Source: BOKV01 sp041739225
Lineage (GTDB): Bacteria; Pseudomonadota; Alphaproteobacteria; Rhizobiales; Rhizobiaceae
Direction of reading: 5' to 3'
DNA: 63,802 bases
Assembly (NCBI GenBank): GCA_041739225.1
Contig: JBGSOG010000008.1
Span: 1 to 63,802 of the forward strand
Shown piece after piece: positions 44,665 through 53,374 of the stretch. The position numbers were made by a program, and so were the translations under genes. Positions within the stretch are counted from its first letter, which is position 1. Each line of letters begins with the position of its first letter. The notes beneath the pieces are model-generated. The model was not told the origin of the DNA and did not search any database. It was given only the letters and a program-made list of their open reading frames with translations.

Positions 44665-45927
44665 TTGGCCATTCAACAGCCTGAAATCAAATCCGTGCTT
44701 GGCGTAGGCAAAAAATCGCTTTGGCGCCGCTGGCTCGTTCCCGGCTTGGCCATCGTTGTCTTGGCTGGCGCCGGCTGGTGGGCATTTGCACCGCAAGCAG
44801 CCGTTGACGCAGTAAGCCTTTATGAAACCGTGCCTGTCACCCGCGGACGGTTGACCGTTTCCGTTACCGCCACCGGCACCGTGGAGCCGACAAACCTTGT
44901 CGAGATTTCAAGCGAATTGTCCGGCACATTGCGCACTGTCAATTTCAACTACAATGACAAGGTGAAAAAGGGCGACCCGCTGGCGAAGCTCGATACCGAC
45001 AAGCTGGATTCCGCCCTTGCCCATTCGCGTGCTCTGCTCGAAGCGAAGATGGCGCAAGTGCGTCAGGCAGAGGCGACAGTGCTGGAAATGAAAGACCAGC
45101 TTGAGCGCGTACAATCACTGTCCGATCAAAAGGTCGTGTCGCGGTCGTCGTTCAGCACCGCACTTGCCGCAGATGCAAGGGCGAATGCAGCTCTGGCCGT
45201 CGCAAAAGCGGACGTCAAGGTTGCAGAAGCGGACCTCAAGACAGCTGAAACCAACCTGGCCAAGGCATCCATTTATTCGCCCATTGATGGCATCGTGCTG
45301 TCGCGCAATGTCGAGGTGGGTCAGATCGTGGCATCTTCCCTGCAGGCACCGGTGCTGTTCACCATTGCTGAAGACCTGACCAAGATGGAATTGCGCGTTG
45401 CCATCGACGAGGCCGACATGGGCGTGGTGACGGTTGGCAAAAAGGCAAACTTTACCGTGGAAGCCTTTCAGGGCCGCAGCTTTCCTGCCGAGATTTCCGA
45501 ACTACGCTACGCGCCGCAAACAGTGGACGGCGTTGTCACTTACGAAGCGATCCTGAGCATTGACAATGCCGATCTGCTGTTGCGCCCCGGCATGACCGCA
45601 ACTGCGGAAATCCTGATCGAAGAGGTCGACAACGCACTGCTGGTACCCAATTCGGCATTCCGTTTTGCCCCGCCGGTTGCAGAAAAGAAAAGCGGCAGCG
45701 GCGGCGGCTTGCTTGGCCTCATCATGCCCCGTCCGCCCGGAAAACCGGCACCTGCCCCTGCGCCTGCCACTGACGGAACGCGCACTCTGCATGTTCTGCA
45801 GAACGGCGCTGCGGTTCCGGTTCCGGTGAAACCCGGCGCGACCGACGGCCAGATGACGGCAATCACCAGCACTGGCGCGGTTATCGAGGAAGGCGCGCTG
45901 GTAATCACCTCATTGGCACTGAAATGA
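44665..45927 (+). CDS. MacA-like periplasmic adaptor of an ABC efflux system
   Basis: About 420 residues from the TTG at 44665 (GGAG seven bases upstream); the ATG at 44647 has no ribosome site. One membrane anchor (LVPGLAIVVLAGAGWWAF) is followed by the adaptor core: VSVTATGTVEPTNLVEISSE, a coiled-coil hairpin around residues 110-185, and ASIYSPIDGIVLSRNVEVGQ. A Pro/Ala/Gly-rich insert (RPPGKPAPAPAPAT) lies near the C-terminus. It overlaps the ATPase gene by ATGA. Confidence 0.88.
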   Translation: MAIQQPEIKSVLGVGKKSLWRRWLVPGLAIVVLAGAGWWAFAPQAAVDAVSLYETVPVTRGRLTVSVTATGTVEPTNLVEISSELSGTLRTVNFNYNDKVKKGDPLAKLDTDKLDSALAHSRALLEAKMAQVRQAEATVLEMKDQLERVQSLSDQKVVSRSSFSTALAADARANAALAVAKADVKVAEADLKTAETNLAKASIYSPIDGIVLSRNVEVGQIVASSLQAPVLFTIAEDLTKMELRVAIDEADMGVVTVGKKANFTVEAFQGRSFPAEISELRYAPQTVDGVVTYEAILSIDNADLLLRPGMTATAEILIEEVDNALLVPNSAFRFAPPVAEKKSGSGGGLLGLIMPRPPGKPAPAPAPATDGTRTLHVLQNGAAVPVPVKPGATDGQMTAITSTGAVIEEGALVITSLALK

Positions 45928-46649
45928 AAAAGCCGGCTCAGCAGCCTGATACACCGCCGCTGATCGAGTTCGCCTCGATCCGCAAGATTTACGGCACGGG
46001 CGATGCAGAAGTGCGGGCGTTGGACGGCGTGTCATTTTCCATCCGCTCGGGCGAGTTCGTTGCCATCATGGGCCCCAGCGGCTCGGGGAAATCCACGGCC
46101 ATGAACGTGCTCGGCTGTCTCGACACGCCGACCTCAGGCAGCTATTTTTTCAAAGGCCTTGATGTGGGAACACTTGGCCTCGACCAACGCGCACTTTTGC
46201 GCCGAAATTACATCGGATTTGTCTTTCAAGGTTACAATCTGCTCGCCCGAACCACGGCCGTGGAAAATGTCGAACTGCCGCTGATCTACAAGGGCATGGG
46301 CCGCAACGAGCGGCGCGAACTGGCGATGCAAGCGCTCGACCGGGTCGGCCTCAAGGGCCGCGAGCACCACGACCCTTCGCAGCTTTCCGGCGGCCAGCAG
46401 CAGCGCGTGGCGATTGCCCGCGCCATCGTCACCAAGGCCGATGTGATCATGGCCGACGAGCCGACCGGCAACCTCGACACCGCCCGCAGCGTTGAGATCA
46501 TGGAATTGCTGACCCGCTTCAACCGCGAAGAAGGCATCACCATCGTGATGGTCACGCACGAGCCGGACATGGCCGCCTATACCGACCGGCTGATCACCTT
46601 TGTCGATGGCCACATTGCCAGCGACGTCAAACCGCAAAAGGCCGCCTGA
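45924..46649 (+). CDS. MacB/LolD-type ABC ATP-binding protein
   Basis: A 241-residue ATPase. Walker A is IMGPSGSGKSTAMNVLGCLD, the Q-loop is VFQGYNLLARTTAVENVELP, the signature is LSGGQQQRVAIARAI, and Walker B is VIMADEPTGNLD. LDTPTSGSYFFKG is standard for the MacB/LolD branch. In E. coli MacB the ATPase and membrane domain are one protein; here they are separate genes 1 bp apart. Confidence 0.93.
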   Translation: MKKPAQQPDTPPLIEFASIRKIYGTGDAEVRALDGVSFSIRSGEFVAIMGPSGSGKSTAMNVLGCLDTPTSGSYFFKGLDVGTLGLDQRALLRRNYIGFVFQGYNLLARTTAVENVELPLIYKGMGRNERRELAMQALDRVGLKGREHHDPSQLSGGQQQRVAIARAIVTKADVIMADEPTGNLDTARSVEIMELLTRFNREEGITIVMVTHEPDMAAYTDRLITFVDGHIASDVKPQKAA

Positions 46650-46650
46650 G

Positions 46651-47862
46651 ATGTTCCTGATTGAAACCACGCGACTGGCCATCCAGGCAATCTTCCGCAA
46701 CCTCTTGCGCTCGTTCCTCACAGTTCTGGGGGTGGTCATCGGCGTTGCTGCCGTCATCGCAATGGTCACGGTTGGCCAGGGCTCGACCGACCAGGTAACT
46801 TCCGATGTTGCCAAGCTCGGCACCAATTTGCTGATGGTGCGACCGGGCCAGGCCCAGCGCGGGCCGCAGACCACAGGCGGCACCGCCCCTGCCTTCAACC
46901 TCGACGACGTGGAATCCATTCAGGACCAGATCCCCGGTGTGCGCGCTTCCGCGCCAGCCAATACCCGCGCGATCACCGCAATTTTTGGCAATGAAAACCA
47001 CTCGACCAGCGTCATCGGCACCGACAGCCGCTATCTCGAGGCACGCGACATGCCGGTGGTTGAAGGTCGCGCCTTTTATGAAAGCGAGCAGCGCGCCGGC
47101 GCTGCTGTCTGCCTGATCGGCAAGACCGTGCGCAAGGAACTGTTTGGTGCCAGCGATCCGCTGGGCCAGAAACTGCGCCTGAAAACCATCTCGTGCGACA
47201 TCATCGGTGTGATGGAAGAACAGGGCGTTTCCAGCTTTGGCACTGACCAGGATGATTTTGTCCTCATCCCGATCAAGGCCTACCAGCGGCGCATTGCCGG
47301 CAACACCGACGTGCAGATGATCTATGTCGCGGTGGACGACGGCATAGTCACCGAAAAAGCAAAATTTGACATCGAGCAATTGTTTCGCGAACGCCGCCGC
47401 ATCGGGCCTGCCGAAGAAGATGATTTCAACGTCCTCGACATGAAACAGATCGCCTCGGTGCTGACCGGCATTACCGGTGTGATGACCGGGCTGCTTTCAG
47501 CGGTAGCCGCCATAAGCCTGCTGGTTGGCGGCATCGGAATCATGAACATCATGCTGGTTTCCGTCACCGAGCGCACCCGCGAGATCGGCATCCGGCTGGC
47601 TGTCGGCGCGCTTGAGGGACAAGTGCTGATGCAGTTCCTGGTCGAGGCCGTGGTGCTTTCCATGCTTGGCGGGCTGATCGGCATCATTCTCGGCCTTGGC
47701 CTTGGTGCACTGGGCTCCAACCTGCTGAAAGTGCCGTTTGCCCCGGACCCGATGATCATCCTGGTCGCGTTTGCCTTCTCGGCTGCCGTCGGTGTGGTGT
47801 TCGGCTATTTCCCCGCCCGCCGCGCCGCGCGCCTCAACCCGATTGACGCGCTGAGGCATTGA
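46651..47862 (+). CDS. MacB-type ABC permease
   Basis: A 403-residue membrane protein from the ATG at 46651, 1 bp after the ATPase stop. It has four helices: one at the N-terminus (RSFLTVLGVVIGVAAVIAMV), a large periplasmic MacB_PCD domain (residues about 45-260), then a FtsX domain with three helices (SLLVGGIGIMNIMLVSVTER; a C-terminal FPARRAARLNPIDALRH). These systems use mechanotransmission to drive export through an outer-membrane channel. The substrate is unknown. Confidence 0.92.
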   Translation: MFLIETTRLAIQAIFRNLLRSFLTVLGVVIGVAAVIAMVTVGQGSTDQVTSDVAKLGTNLLMVRPGQAQRGPQTTGGTAPAFNLDDVESIQDQIPGVRASAPANTRAITAIFGNENHSTSVIGTDSRYLEARDMPVVEGRAFYESEQRAGAAVCLIGKTVRKELFGASDPLGQKLRLKTISCDIIGVMEEQGVSSFGTDQDDFVLIPIKAYQRRIAGNTDVQMIYVAVDDGIVTEKAKFDIEQLFRERRRIGPAEEDDFNVLDMKQIASVLTGITGVMTGLLSAVAAISLLVGGIGIMNIMLVSVTERTREIGIRLAVGALEGQVLMQFLVEAVVLSMLGGLIGIILGLGLGALGSNLLKVPFAPDPMIILVAFAFSAAVGVVFGYFPARRAARLNPIDALRH

Positions 47863-47871
47863 GGTGCTGCG

Positions 47872-47958
47872 CTACGTGCGCAGGACCTTGTAAATGGCCG
47901 GAATCACCAGCACCGTCAGCAGGGTGGAAGAAGCAAGGCCTAACAGCAACGAGATTGC
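47872..47958 (-). pseudogene. 3'-terminal relic of a second RND pump gene
   Basis: On the minus strand 28 codons plus TAG encode AISLLLGLASSTLLTVLVIP followed by AIYKVLRT. The last 28 residues of the intact RND pump at 48945-52160 differ only by one Leu/Phe. At DNA level eight codons differ and seven of those are synonymous. Identity stops abruptly at 47958. The relic ends 10 bp after the MacB-type permease stop. It is therefore the tail of a once-functional, diverged homolog, not a recent copy. Confidence 0.75.
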
Positions 47959-48046
47959 ACTGGAGCCGGACTGCGCCGTCGCGCCTCATCCCGTTGCGCA
48001 CCCACGATGCATCCTTTTAACTCTTCCACCATTCCGACAGCTGCTA

Positions 48047-48823
48047 CTAGAGGCCGCGAGCGGTTCGCACCCATTGGACGATTTCGGTCAAATTGGCTGG
48101 CACGGCAAGTCCACATTGCGAAAGCTCCGTCGGCAGTTCGAGCGTGATGCCCTCTTTGCCTGCTCCCAGCGCGTCGGCGATGGCGCCGCTGGACACTTGG
48201 GTTGTTGCTCTCTGGATGTCGGACGCGCCCTGACAAAGATGCACCACATTGCCGCCCGCGCTCCACCACACGAGGTCCTGGCCCACAAGTTGCGTGACCA
48301 CTTGCGATTCGACCGCCACCTGTTCTTGCGAGAGCGGCTTGAAATCAATGCCAAGAGCCGTTGCAGCAATTGCGACGATGATGCCCGCGGCACCGGCAAT
48401 GCCCTTCTGCTTGGCGTCCATGTCCTTGTTGAGGAAAATCATGGCGATCAACGGCAGGAAGGCGACCAGCGCAATAAACGCACCAAGCTGGTTCTGGATG
48501 AAGAATTTGACTGGCTCCTTGCTGGAAGCCGGGTCTAGATAGTTCGCCTTCTTCCACAATTGCGAGCCGGCAATGGCCAGAATGCCAACTACCGCGATGA
48601 AGCCCAGAAGCGTCCACCAGCGCCACTGCGGAAAGCCTTGGGCAGCCGCCAGTTCCTCGAACGAGGGTCGCAACAACCAGACGATGGCGATCACTTCCAG
48701 GGCGATTGCAACGAACCAAAGCGCAAGCGCAATATAGCGGTTGCGGGTTGCCTTCGACTTGGCTTCGGGCATTGGAGTGAATACAGGTTTTTCAGCTTGA
48801 ACTGCCTTGGGTGCCTTGGACAT
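48047..48823 (-). CDS. Membrane protein of unknown function wedged between two RND gene ends
   Basis: About 258 residues from the ATG at 48823 (AAGGA eight bases upstream). A charged, Lys/Ala-rich N-terminus precedes four helices (near 35-55, 70-90, 110-130 and 140-160). A C-terminal extracytoplasmic domain carries DLVWWSAGGNVVHLCQGASD and a second Cys (LSQCGLAVP), a possible disulfide. The W-S-x-G-G-x-V-x-H-L-C pattern recalls wall or secretion-associated domains of Gram-positive membrane proteins, but I do not recognise the family. An intact RND gene lies on one side and an RND 3' relic on the other, suggesting arrival by recombination. Confidence 0.7.
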   Translation of the reverse strand: MSKAPKAVQAEKPVFTPMPEAKSKATRNRYIALALWFVAIALEVIAIVWLLRPSFEELAAAQGFPQWRWWTLLGFIAVVGILAIAGSQLWKKANYLDPASSKEPVKFFIQNQLGAFIALVAFLPLIAMIFLNKDMDAKQKGIAGAAGIIVAIAATALGIDFKPLSQEQVAVESQVVTQLVGQDLVWWSAGGNVVHLCQGASDIQRATTQVSSGAIADALGAGKEGITLELPTELSQCGLAVPANLTEIVQWVRTARGL

Positions 48824-48944
48824 CGTGCCGTTCCTTTTCCAGCCTGTGATTGCCGGGACCGTGGCCCAAGCGCCAGCTGAGAACAAGCCGAATTTTAGAG
48901 GGACCTGCAGAACTTGCGCCGCTGCGGCATTTTTCACATACCCC

Positions 48945-51900
48945 TCAGGTGCGCAGCACCTTGTAGATGGCCGGGATCACCAGCACCGTCAGCAGGGTGG
49001 ACGAAGCCAGGCCGAACAGCAGCGAGATTGCCAGCCCCTGGAAGATCGGGTCGGTCAGGATCACCGCTGCGCCAATCATCGCCGCAAGCGCGGTCAAAAG
49101 GATCGGCTTGAAGCGTACCGCCCCGGCCTTGATCAGGATGTCGGTCATCGACACGCCCTCGCCTTTCGGTTCGTTGCGGATGAAATCGACCAGCAAGATC
49201 GAATTGCGCACGATGATGCCGGCCAGCGCAATGAAGCCAATCATCGAGGTGGCCGAGAACGGCGCATCAAACAGCCAGTGCCCGCCAAGAATGCCGATGA
49301 AGGTCAGCGGCACGGGCGTGAGGATCACCAACGGCAGCTTGAATGAGCCGAACTGCGCCACCACCAGAATGTAGATACCCAGCAAGGCGACGATGAAGGC
49401 GGCGCCCATGTCGCGAAAGGTCACCCAGGTCACTTCCCATTCGCCGTCCCACAACAGCGTGGGAACACTTTCATTTTCCGGCTGGCCGTTGAGCGAGATT
49501 TCCGGGCGTTGAAGACCGGTCCAGTCCTGCTTGTCGAGCGCTTCGTGCACGGCGAGCAGACCGTAAAGCGGCGCTTCAAAACTGCCTGCAAGTTCTGCGA
49601 TGACCATCTCGGCAGCCCGGCCATTGTGCCGGAACACCGGAAACGATGCCTGTTCCTCGCTCAGCTTCACGACGTCGCCCAGTTCCACAACACCGCGCGC
49701 GCCCGGCAACACATTGGCCGGAATGGGCGTGGTCAGGAAACTTTCATCAAGCGTGCGTTCATTCTTGGGCCGCTCAATGCGAATGGGAATCGGATGGCGT
49801 CCCTCGCCCCGGTGCGAATAGCCAACGATGGCCCCGCCATTGAGCATGGCGATGGTATCAAGCGCATCGCCCTCCTCAACCTTGAAGAACTCCACGTCAT
49901 CGGTCGAAATCGAGGCGCGAATTCGCCGCGGTGGCACTCCCCATGAATTGTCAATGTCGACCACAAACGGAACCGAGCGGAACGCCGCCTCGACCTTTTC
50001 CGCAACCGCGCGCCGGGTCTTCGCATCCGGACCATAGATCTCGGCGAGAAGCGTGGCCAGAACCGGTGGGCCCGGTGGCGGCTCGACAACTTTGACTGAA
50101 GTTCCAGCAGGCATGGGTATGGCTTTCAGCCGTTCGCGGATATCCAGCGCAATCTCGTGGCTGCTGCGCTCGCGCTCGGTCTTGGCTGTCAAATTGAGGG
50201 CGACATCGCCCATTTGCGGTTCGGCGCGCAAATAATAGTGGCGCACCAGACCATTGAAGTTGAAAGGCGCAGCGGTTCCGGCATGGGTCTGCGCACTCTT
50301 GATTTCTTCGAGCGCCAGCACGTTGGCAGCAATTGCCTGCACCACGCCATCGGTCGCCTCGACAGACGATCCCTCAGCCAAATCAACCACCACCGACAGC
50401 TCCGACTTGTTGTCGAAGGGCAGCAATTTGACAGTGACATCCTTGGTGTAAAACAGCGCCAGCGAACTGAGTGTCAGCAAGCCCACGATGATCAAGAACA
50501 GCCAGCTGCGCGCCTTGCTGGCAAGGATTGGCCGCGCCACTGCCATGTAATATCCGCCCAGGCGCCCGCCATGACCCGTGGCGCCGTGTTCGTCGCTGTG
50601 GTGATGCGCGGGCGCTTTGCCGGCAATCTTCATCATCAGCCATGGCGTCACCATTACGGCCACGAAGAATGAAAAGATCATTGCCGCCGACGCATTGGAC
50701 GGAATCGGGCTCATGTACGGGCCCATCATGCCGGAAACGAACAGCATTGGCAGCAGCGCTGCGACAACTGTAAGCGTGGCGACAATGGTCGGGTTGCCGA
50801 CCTCTGCCACAGCGTCGATTGCGGCGGTCTTGCGGTCCCGCTTGTCGCCCATGCCCCAGTGGCGGGCGATGTTTTCGATCACCACAATTGCATCATCCAC
50901 AAGGATGCCGATGGAAAAAATCAAGGCGAAGAGCGAAACGCGGTTGAGCGTGTAGCCCATCAACCGCGAGGCAAACAGCGTCAACAGGATGGTCACCGGA
51001 ATGACGATGGCAACCACCAGCGCCTCGCGCCAGCCAATGGCCAGCCATACCAACGCTATGATCGACAAGGTGGCAAGGCCGAGGTGAAACAGCAGCTCAT
51101 TGGCCTTTTCATTGGCTGTCTCGCCGTAGTCACGGGTGATCTCAACAGCGATGTCATGCGGGATCAGCGCGCCTTCCAGCATGTGAACGCGATGCAGGAT
51201 TTCTTCGGCCACAGTCACCGCATTTGACCCGGCACGCTTGGCAATCGCCAGCGTTACGGAAGGCAGGCGAACCACGCCGTCACCTTCACGCAGCACCGTG
51301 GAGACCAGCGATTCCTGCCCGTGCGATACCAGTTCCACACTGGCGACATCGCGCACATAGACCGGGCGACCGTCGCGCGCTGTCAATAACAGATTGCCGA
51401 TTTCGGCAGGCGATTGCAGTGTTTCACCGGCCACCAGCGCTACTTGCTCGCCGCCATCGCGCACATTGCCTGCTGGAAATGCCCGGTTGGCTCCCATGAC
51501 CTTTCCGGCCAATTGCTGGAGCGTGACGCCGTACAGCGCCAGTTGGTCCGGATTGGGGGCGATGCGGATGAGCTCGGCATTTTCCCCAACCAGATAGGTC
51601 AGACCGACATCATTGATCTTCGAAACTTCGGCCCGCAATTCCCGGGCAATGCGGGTGAGATCATTGGCCGAGACGCGGTCCCTGGCTTCCGGTTTTGGAG
51701 CAAGGGTCAGGGAAACGATGGCAACATCGTCGATGCCGCGGCCAACGATCTGCGGCTCGGGCACACCGGTCGGAATGCGGTCCATGTTGGCCCGCACCTT
51801 GTCATGCACCCGCAGGATCGCCGAATCGGCTGACGTTCCAACGATGAACCGCGCAGTGACCATCACGCGGTCGTCGCTGGTTTGCGAATAGACATGCTCG

Positions 51901-52160
51901 ACGCCGTCTATGCCCTTGATGATGGTTTCCAGCGGCTCGGTGATCAACTTGACCGCATCGTCGGCCTTCAAACCGTCGGCGCGAACGTGGATGTCAACCA
52001 TCGGCACCGAAATCTGTGGCTCTTCCTCACGGGGCAATGTGAGCAGCGCCAGCAAGCCGAAGGCAAAGGCTGCGATCAAAAACAGCGGCGTCAAAGGCGA
52101 GGAAATGAAGCTGCGCGTCAGGCCGCCGGCAATGCCAAGTTCCTTTGTATCGATGCTCAT
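48945..52160 (-). CDS. RND efflux transporter, HAE1/AcrB-related
   Basis: A 1071-residue inner-membrane pump. It opens SIDTKELGIAGGLTRSFISS with PREEEPQISVPMVDIHV after helix 1. Helix-4 GILVDDAIVVIENIARHWGM carries the acidic proton-relay pair, and repeat two has ALAGIIVRNSILLVDFIRNE. The sequence belongs to a branch distinct from the pump at 32557. It overlaps its adaptor gene by ATGA. Its last 28 residues are duplicated as a relic at 47872. Confidence 0.92.
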   Translation of the reverse strand: MSIDTKELGIAGGLTRSFISSPLTPLFLIAAFAFGLLALLTLPREEEPQISVPMVDIHVRADGLKADDAVKLITEPLETIIKGIDGVEHVYSQTSDDRVMVTARFIVGTSADSAILRVHDKVRANMDRIPTGVPEPQIVGRGIDDVAIVSLTLAPKPEARDRVSANDLTRIARELRAEVSKINDVGLTYLVGENAELIRIAPNPDQLALYGVTLQQLAGKVMGANRAFPAGNVRDGGEQVALVAGETLQSPAEIGNLLLTARDGRPVYVRDVASVELVSHGQESLVSTVLREGDGVVRLPSVTLAIAKRAGSNAVTVAEEILHRVHMLEGALIPHDIAVEITRDYGETANEKANELLFHLGLATLSIIALVWLAIGWREALVVAIVIPVTILLTLFASRLMGYTLNRVSLFALIFSIGILVDDAIVVIENIARHWGMGDKRDRKTAAIDAVAEVGNPTIVATLTVVAALLPMLFVSGMMGPYMSPIPSNASAAMIFSFFVAVMVTPWLMMKIAGKAPAHHHSDEHGATGHGGRLGGYYMAVARPILASKARSWLFLIIVGLLTLSSLALFYTKDVTVKLLPFDNKSELSVVVDLAEGSSVEATDGVVQAIAANVLALEEIKSAQTHAGTAAPFNFNGLVRHYYLRAEPQMGDVALNLTAKTERERSSHEIALDIRERLKAIPMPAGTSVKVVEPPPGPPVLATLLAEIYGPDAKTRRAVAEKVEAAFRSVPFVVDIDNSWGVPPRRIRASISTDDVEFFKVEEGDALDTIAMLNGGAIVGYSHRGEGRHPIPIRIERPKNERTLDESFLTTPIPANVLPGARGVVELGDVVKLSEEQASFPVFRHNGRAAEMVIAELAGSFEAPLYGLLAVHEALDKQDWTGLQRPEISLNGQPENESVPTLLWDGEWEVTWVTFRDMGAAFIVALLGIYILVVAQFGSFKLPLVILTPVPLTFIGILGGHWLFDAPFSATSMIGFIALAGIIVRNSILLVDFIRNEPKGEGVSMTDILIKAGAVRFKPILLTALAAMIGAAVILTDPIFQGLAISLLFGLASSTLLTVLVIPAIYKVLRT

Positions 52161-53131
52161 TGCAGCACCAGGACATCACCAGCGGAAAGACCGGAAAGGA
52201 TTTCCATCTGGGCAACGCCTTCCTGCCCGGCGGCCTTGCTCGCAATCACTGAACGCTCGACCTGTTTGCCGGCCACGTCCACCAGCACGAAATCAATACC
52301 GGACCGCGTTACCAGAGCGCTCGCCGGGACAAGGATTGCCTTGCGCGTCCCAATCGGCACTTCGACCAGAATGCGCGCATCGACATAGGCTGTGTTGAGT
52401 TTCTCGACTTCGACATCAGCCGTTACCCGGCCGTTCTCGATTTGTGGATAAATCTTGGCAAGACGCCCTTGCGTTTCCGCGCCGCCTATTGAAATCCGAA
52501 GCACCGCCCCATCCTTCAACAGCGCCGCATGGCGTTCGGGAATGGACAGGCGCAGAAAAAACCCGCCGCCGCCAATGGTTGCAACCGGCTCGCCGCCCAT
52601 GATCACTGCACCGCGCGTGACCGGCACGGACAGCACCCTGCCCTCAACCGGAGCCAGCACCGCACCCTCTTCACCCTGCTTGACCAGAACCGATCGCTGG
52701 GCTTCCAGAGATGCAAGCCCGTTGCGGGCCACGTTCACTTCCGTCTGCAACTGATCCAACCGCTGCACTGTGGCAACGCCGCGCTTCACCAATGCATCTG
52801 TCCGGTTGAAATCCGCCTCGGCTGTTTCAAAACGCGATTGGGTCGCCCGAATCTGCGCATCCACCGAGGCGATCTGAAATGCAATTTTCTCGTCACGCAC
52901 AACGGCTATCTGCTGACCTGCAGTTACCAAGTCGCCTTCGGAAACTTTCAGTTCCTCGACCACGCCACCCACGCGCGCCCGCGCCGGAACGGTATTTCTG
53001 GCTTCAACCCGGCCATAAACTGCCTTCCACTCAGTAATTTCCACTGACTGGATCACAATGGTTTCAGCGCAGACCGGCATGGCCGAAAGGGCAATAAACA
53101 GGGCTGCGGCCCGAAAGGGTTTTGCAGACAT
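52157..53131 (-). CDS. RND efflux periplasmic adaptor
   Basis: A 324-residue membrane-fusion protein with signal MSAKPFRAAALFIALSAMPV cleaved near VCA-ETIVI. Lipoyl-type VYGRVEARNTVPARARVGGV and VLAPVEGRVLSVPVTRGAVI flank a helical hairpin (residues about 75-145). GGAG lies five bases before the ATG. It is the first gene of a two-gene pump operon whose promoter region carries a long AT-rich inverted repeat. No regulator gene is adjacent. Confidence 0.9.
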   Translation of the reverse strand: MSAKPFRAAALFIALSAMPVCAETIVIQSVEITEWKAVYGRVEARNTVPARARVGGVVEELKVSEGDLVTAGQQIAVVRDEKIAFQIASVDAQIRATQSRFETAEADFNRTDALVKRGVATVQRLDQLQTEVNVARNGLASLEAQRSVLVKQGEEGAVLAPVEGRVLSVPVTRGAVIMGGEPVATIGGGGFFLRLSIPERHAALLKDGAVLRISIGGAETQGRLAKIYPQIENGRVTADVEVEKLNTAYVDARILVEVPIGTRKAILVPASALVTRSGIDFVLVDVAGKQVERSVIASKAAGQEGVAQMEILSGLSAGDVLVLQ

Positions 53132-53153
53132 GGGGACTCCACTGGCGAGCTAT

Positions 53154-53177
53154 GTATATTAAATATTGCTAATATAC
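53154..53177. promoter_or_regulatory. AT-rich inverted repeat upstream of the second RND operon
   Basis: GTATATTA-N8-TAATATAC is a perfect 8-8-8 repeat, 23 bp before the adaptor start. The AT-rich symmetry and position over the promoter fit an ArsR- or TetR-type repressor site. No such regulator gene is adjacent, so the binder would be encoded elsewhere. Confidence 0.55.
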
Positions 53178-53374
53178 AAAACTCGCCAGAACACAAGCGC
53201 TAATGCAGCTTGTGGCCCAGAGCGGCTTTTACCTTGAAGCTGAAAAAGGCAGTTCACAAATTGTTGGGGACAGTTTGATGCTTGCCCGTTTGAATGTCAG
53301 ATTTCGGATTTTTACGCTGCGTTAAGCCCGTTCCGGTAAAATGGCCTTTGATTTGTCATTGCGGGGAAAACCAA

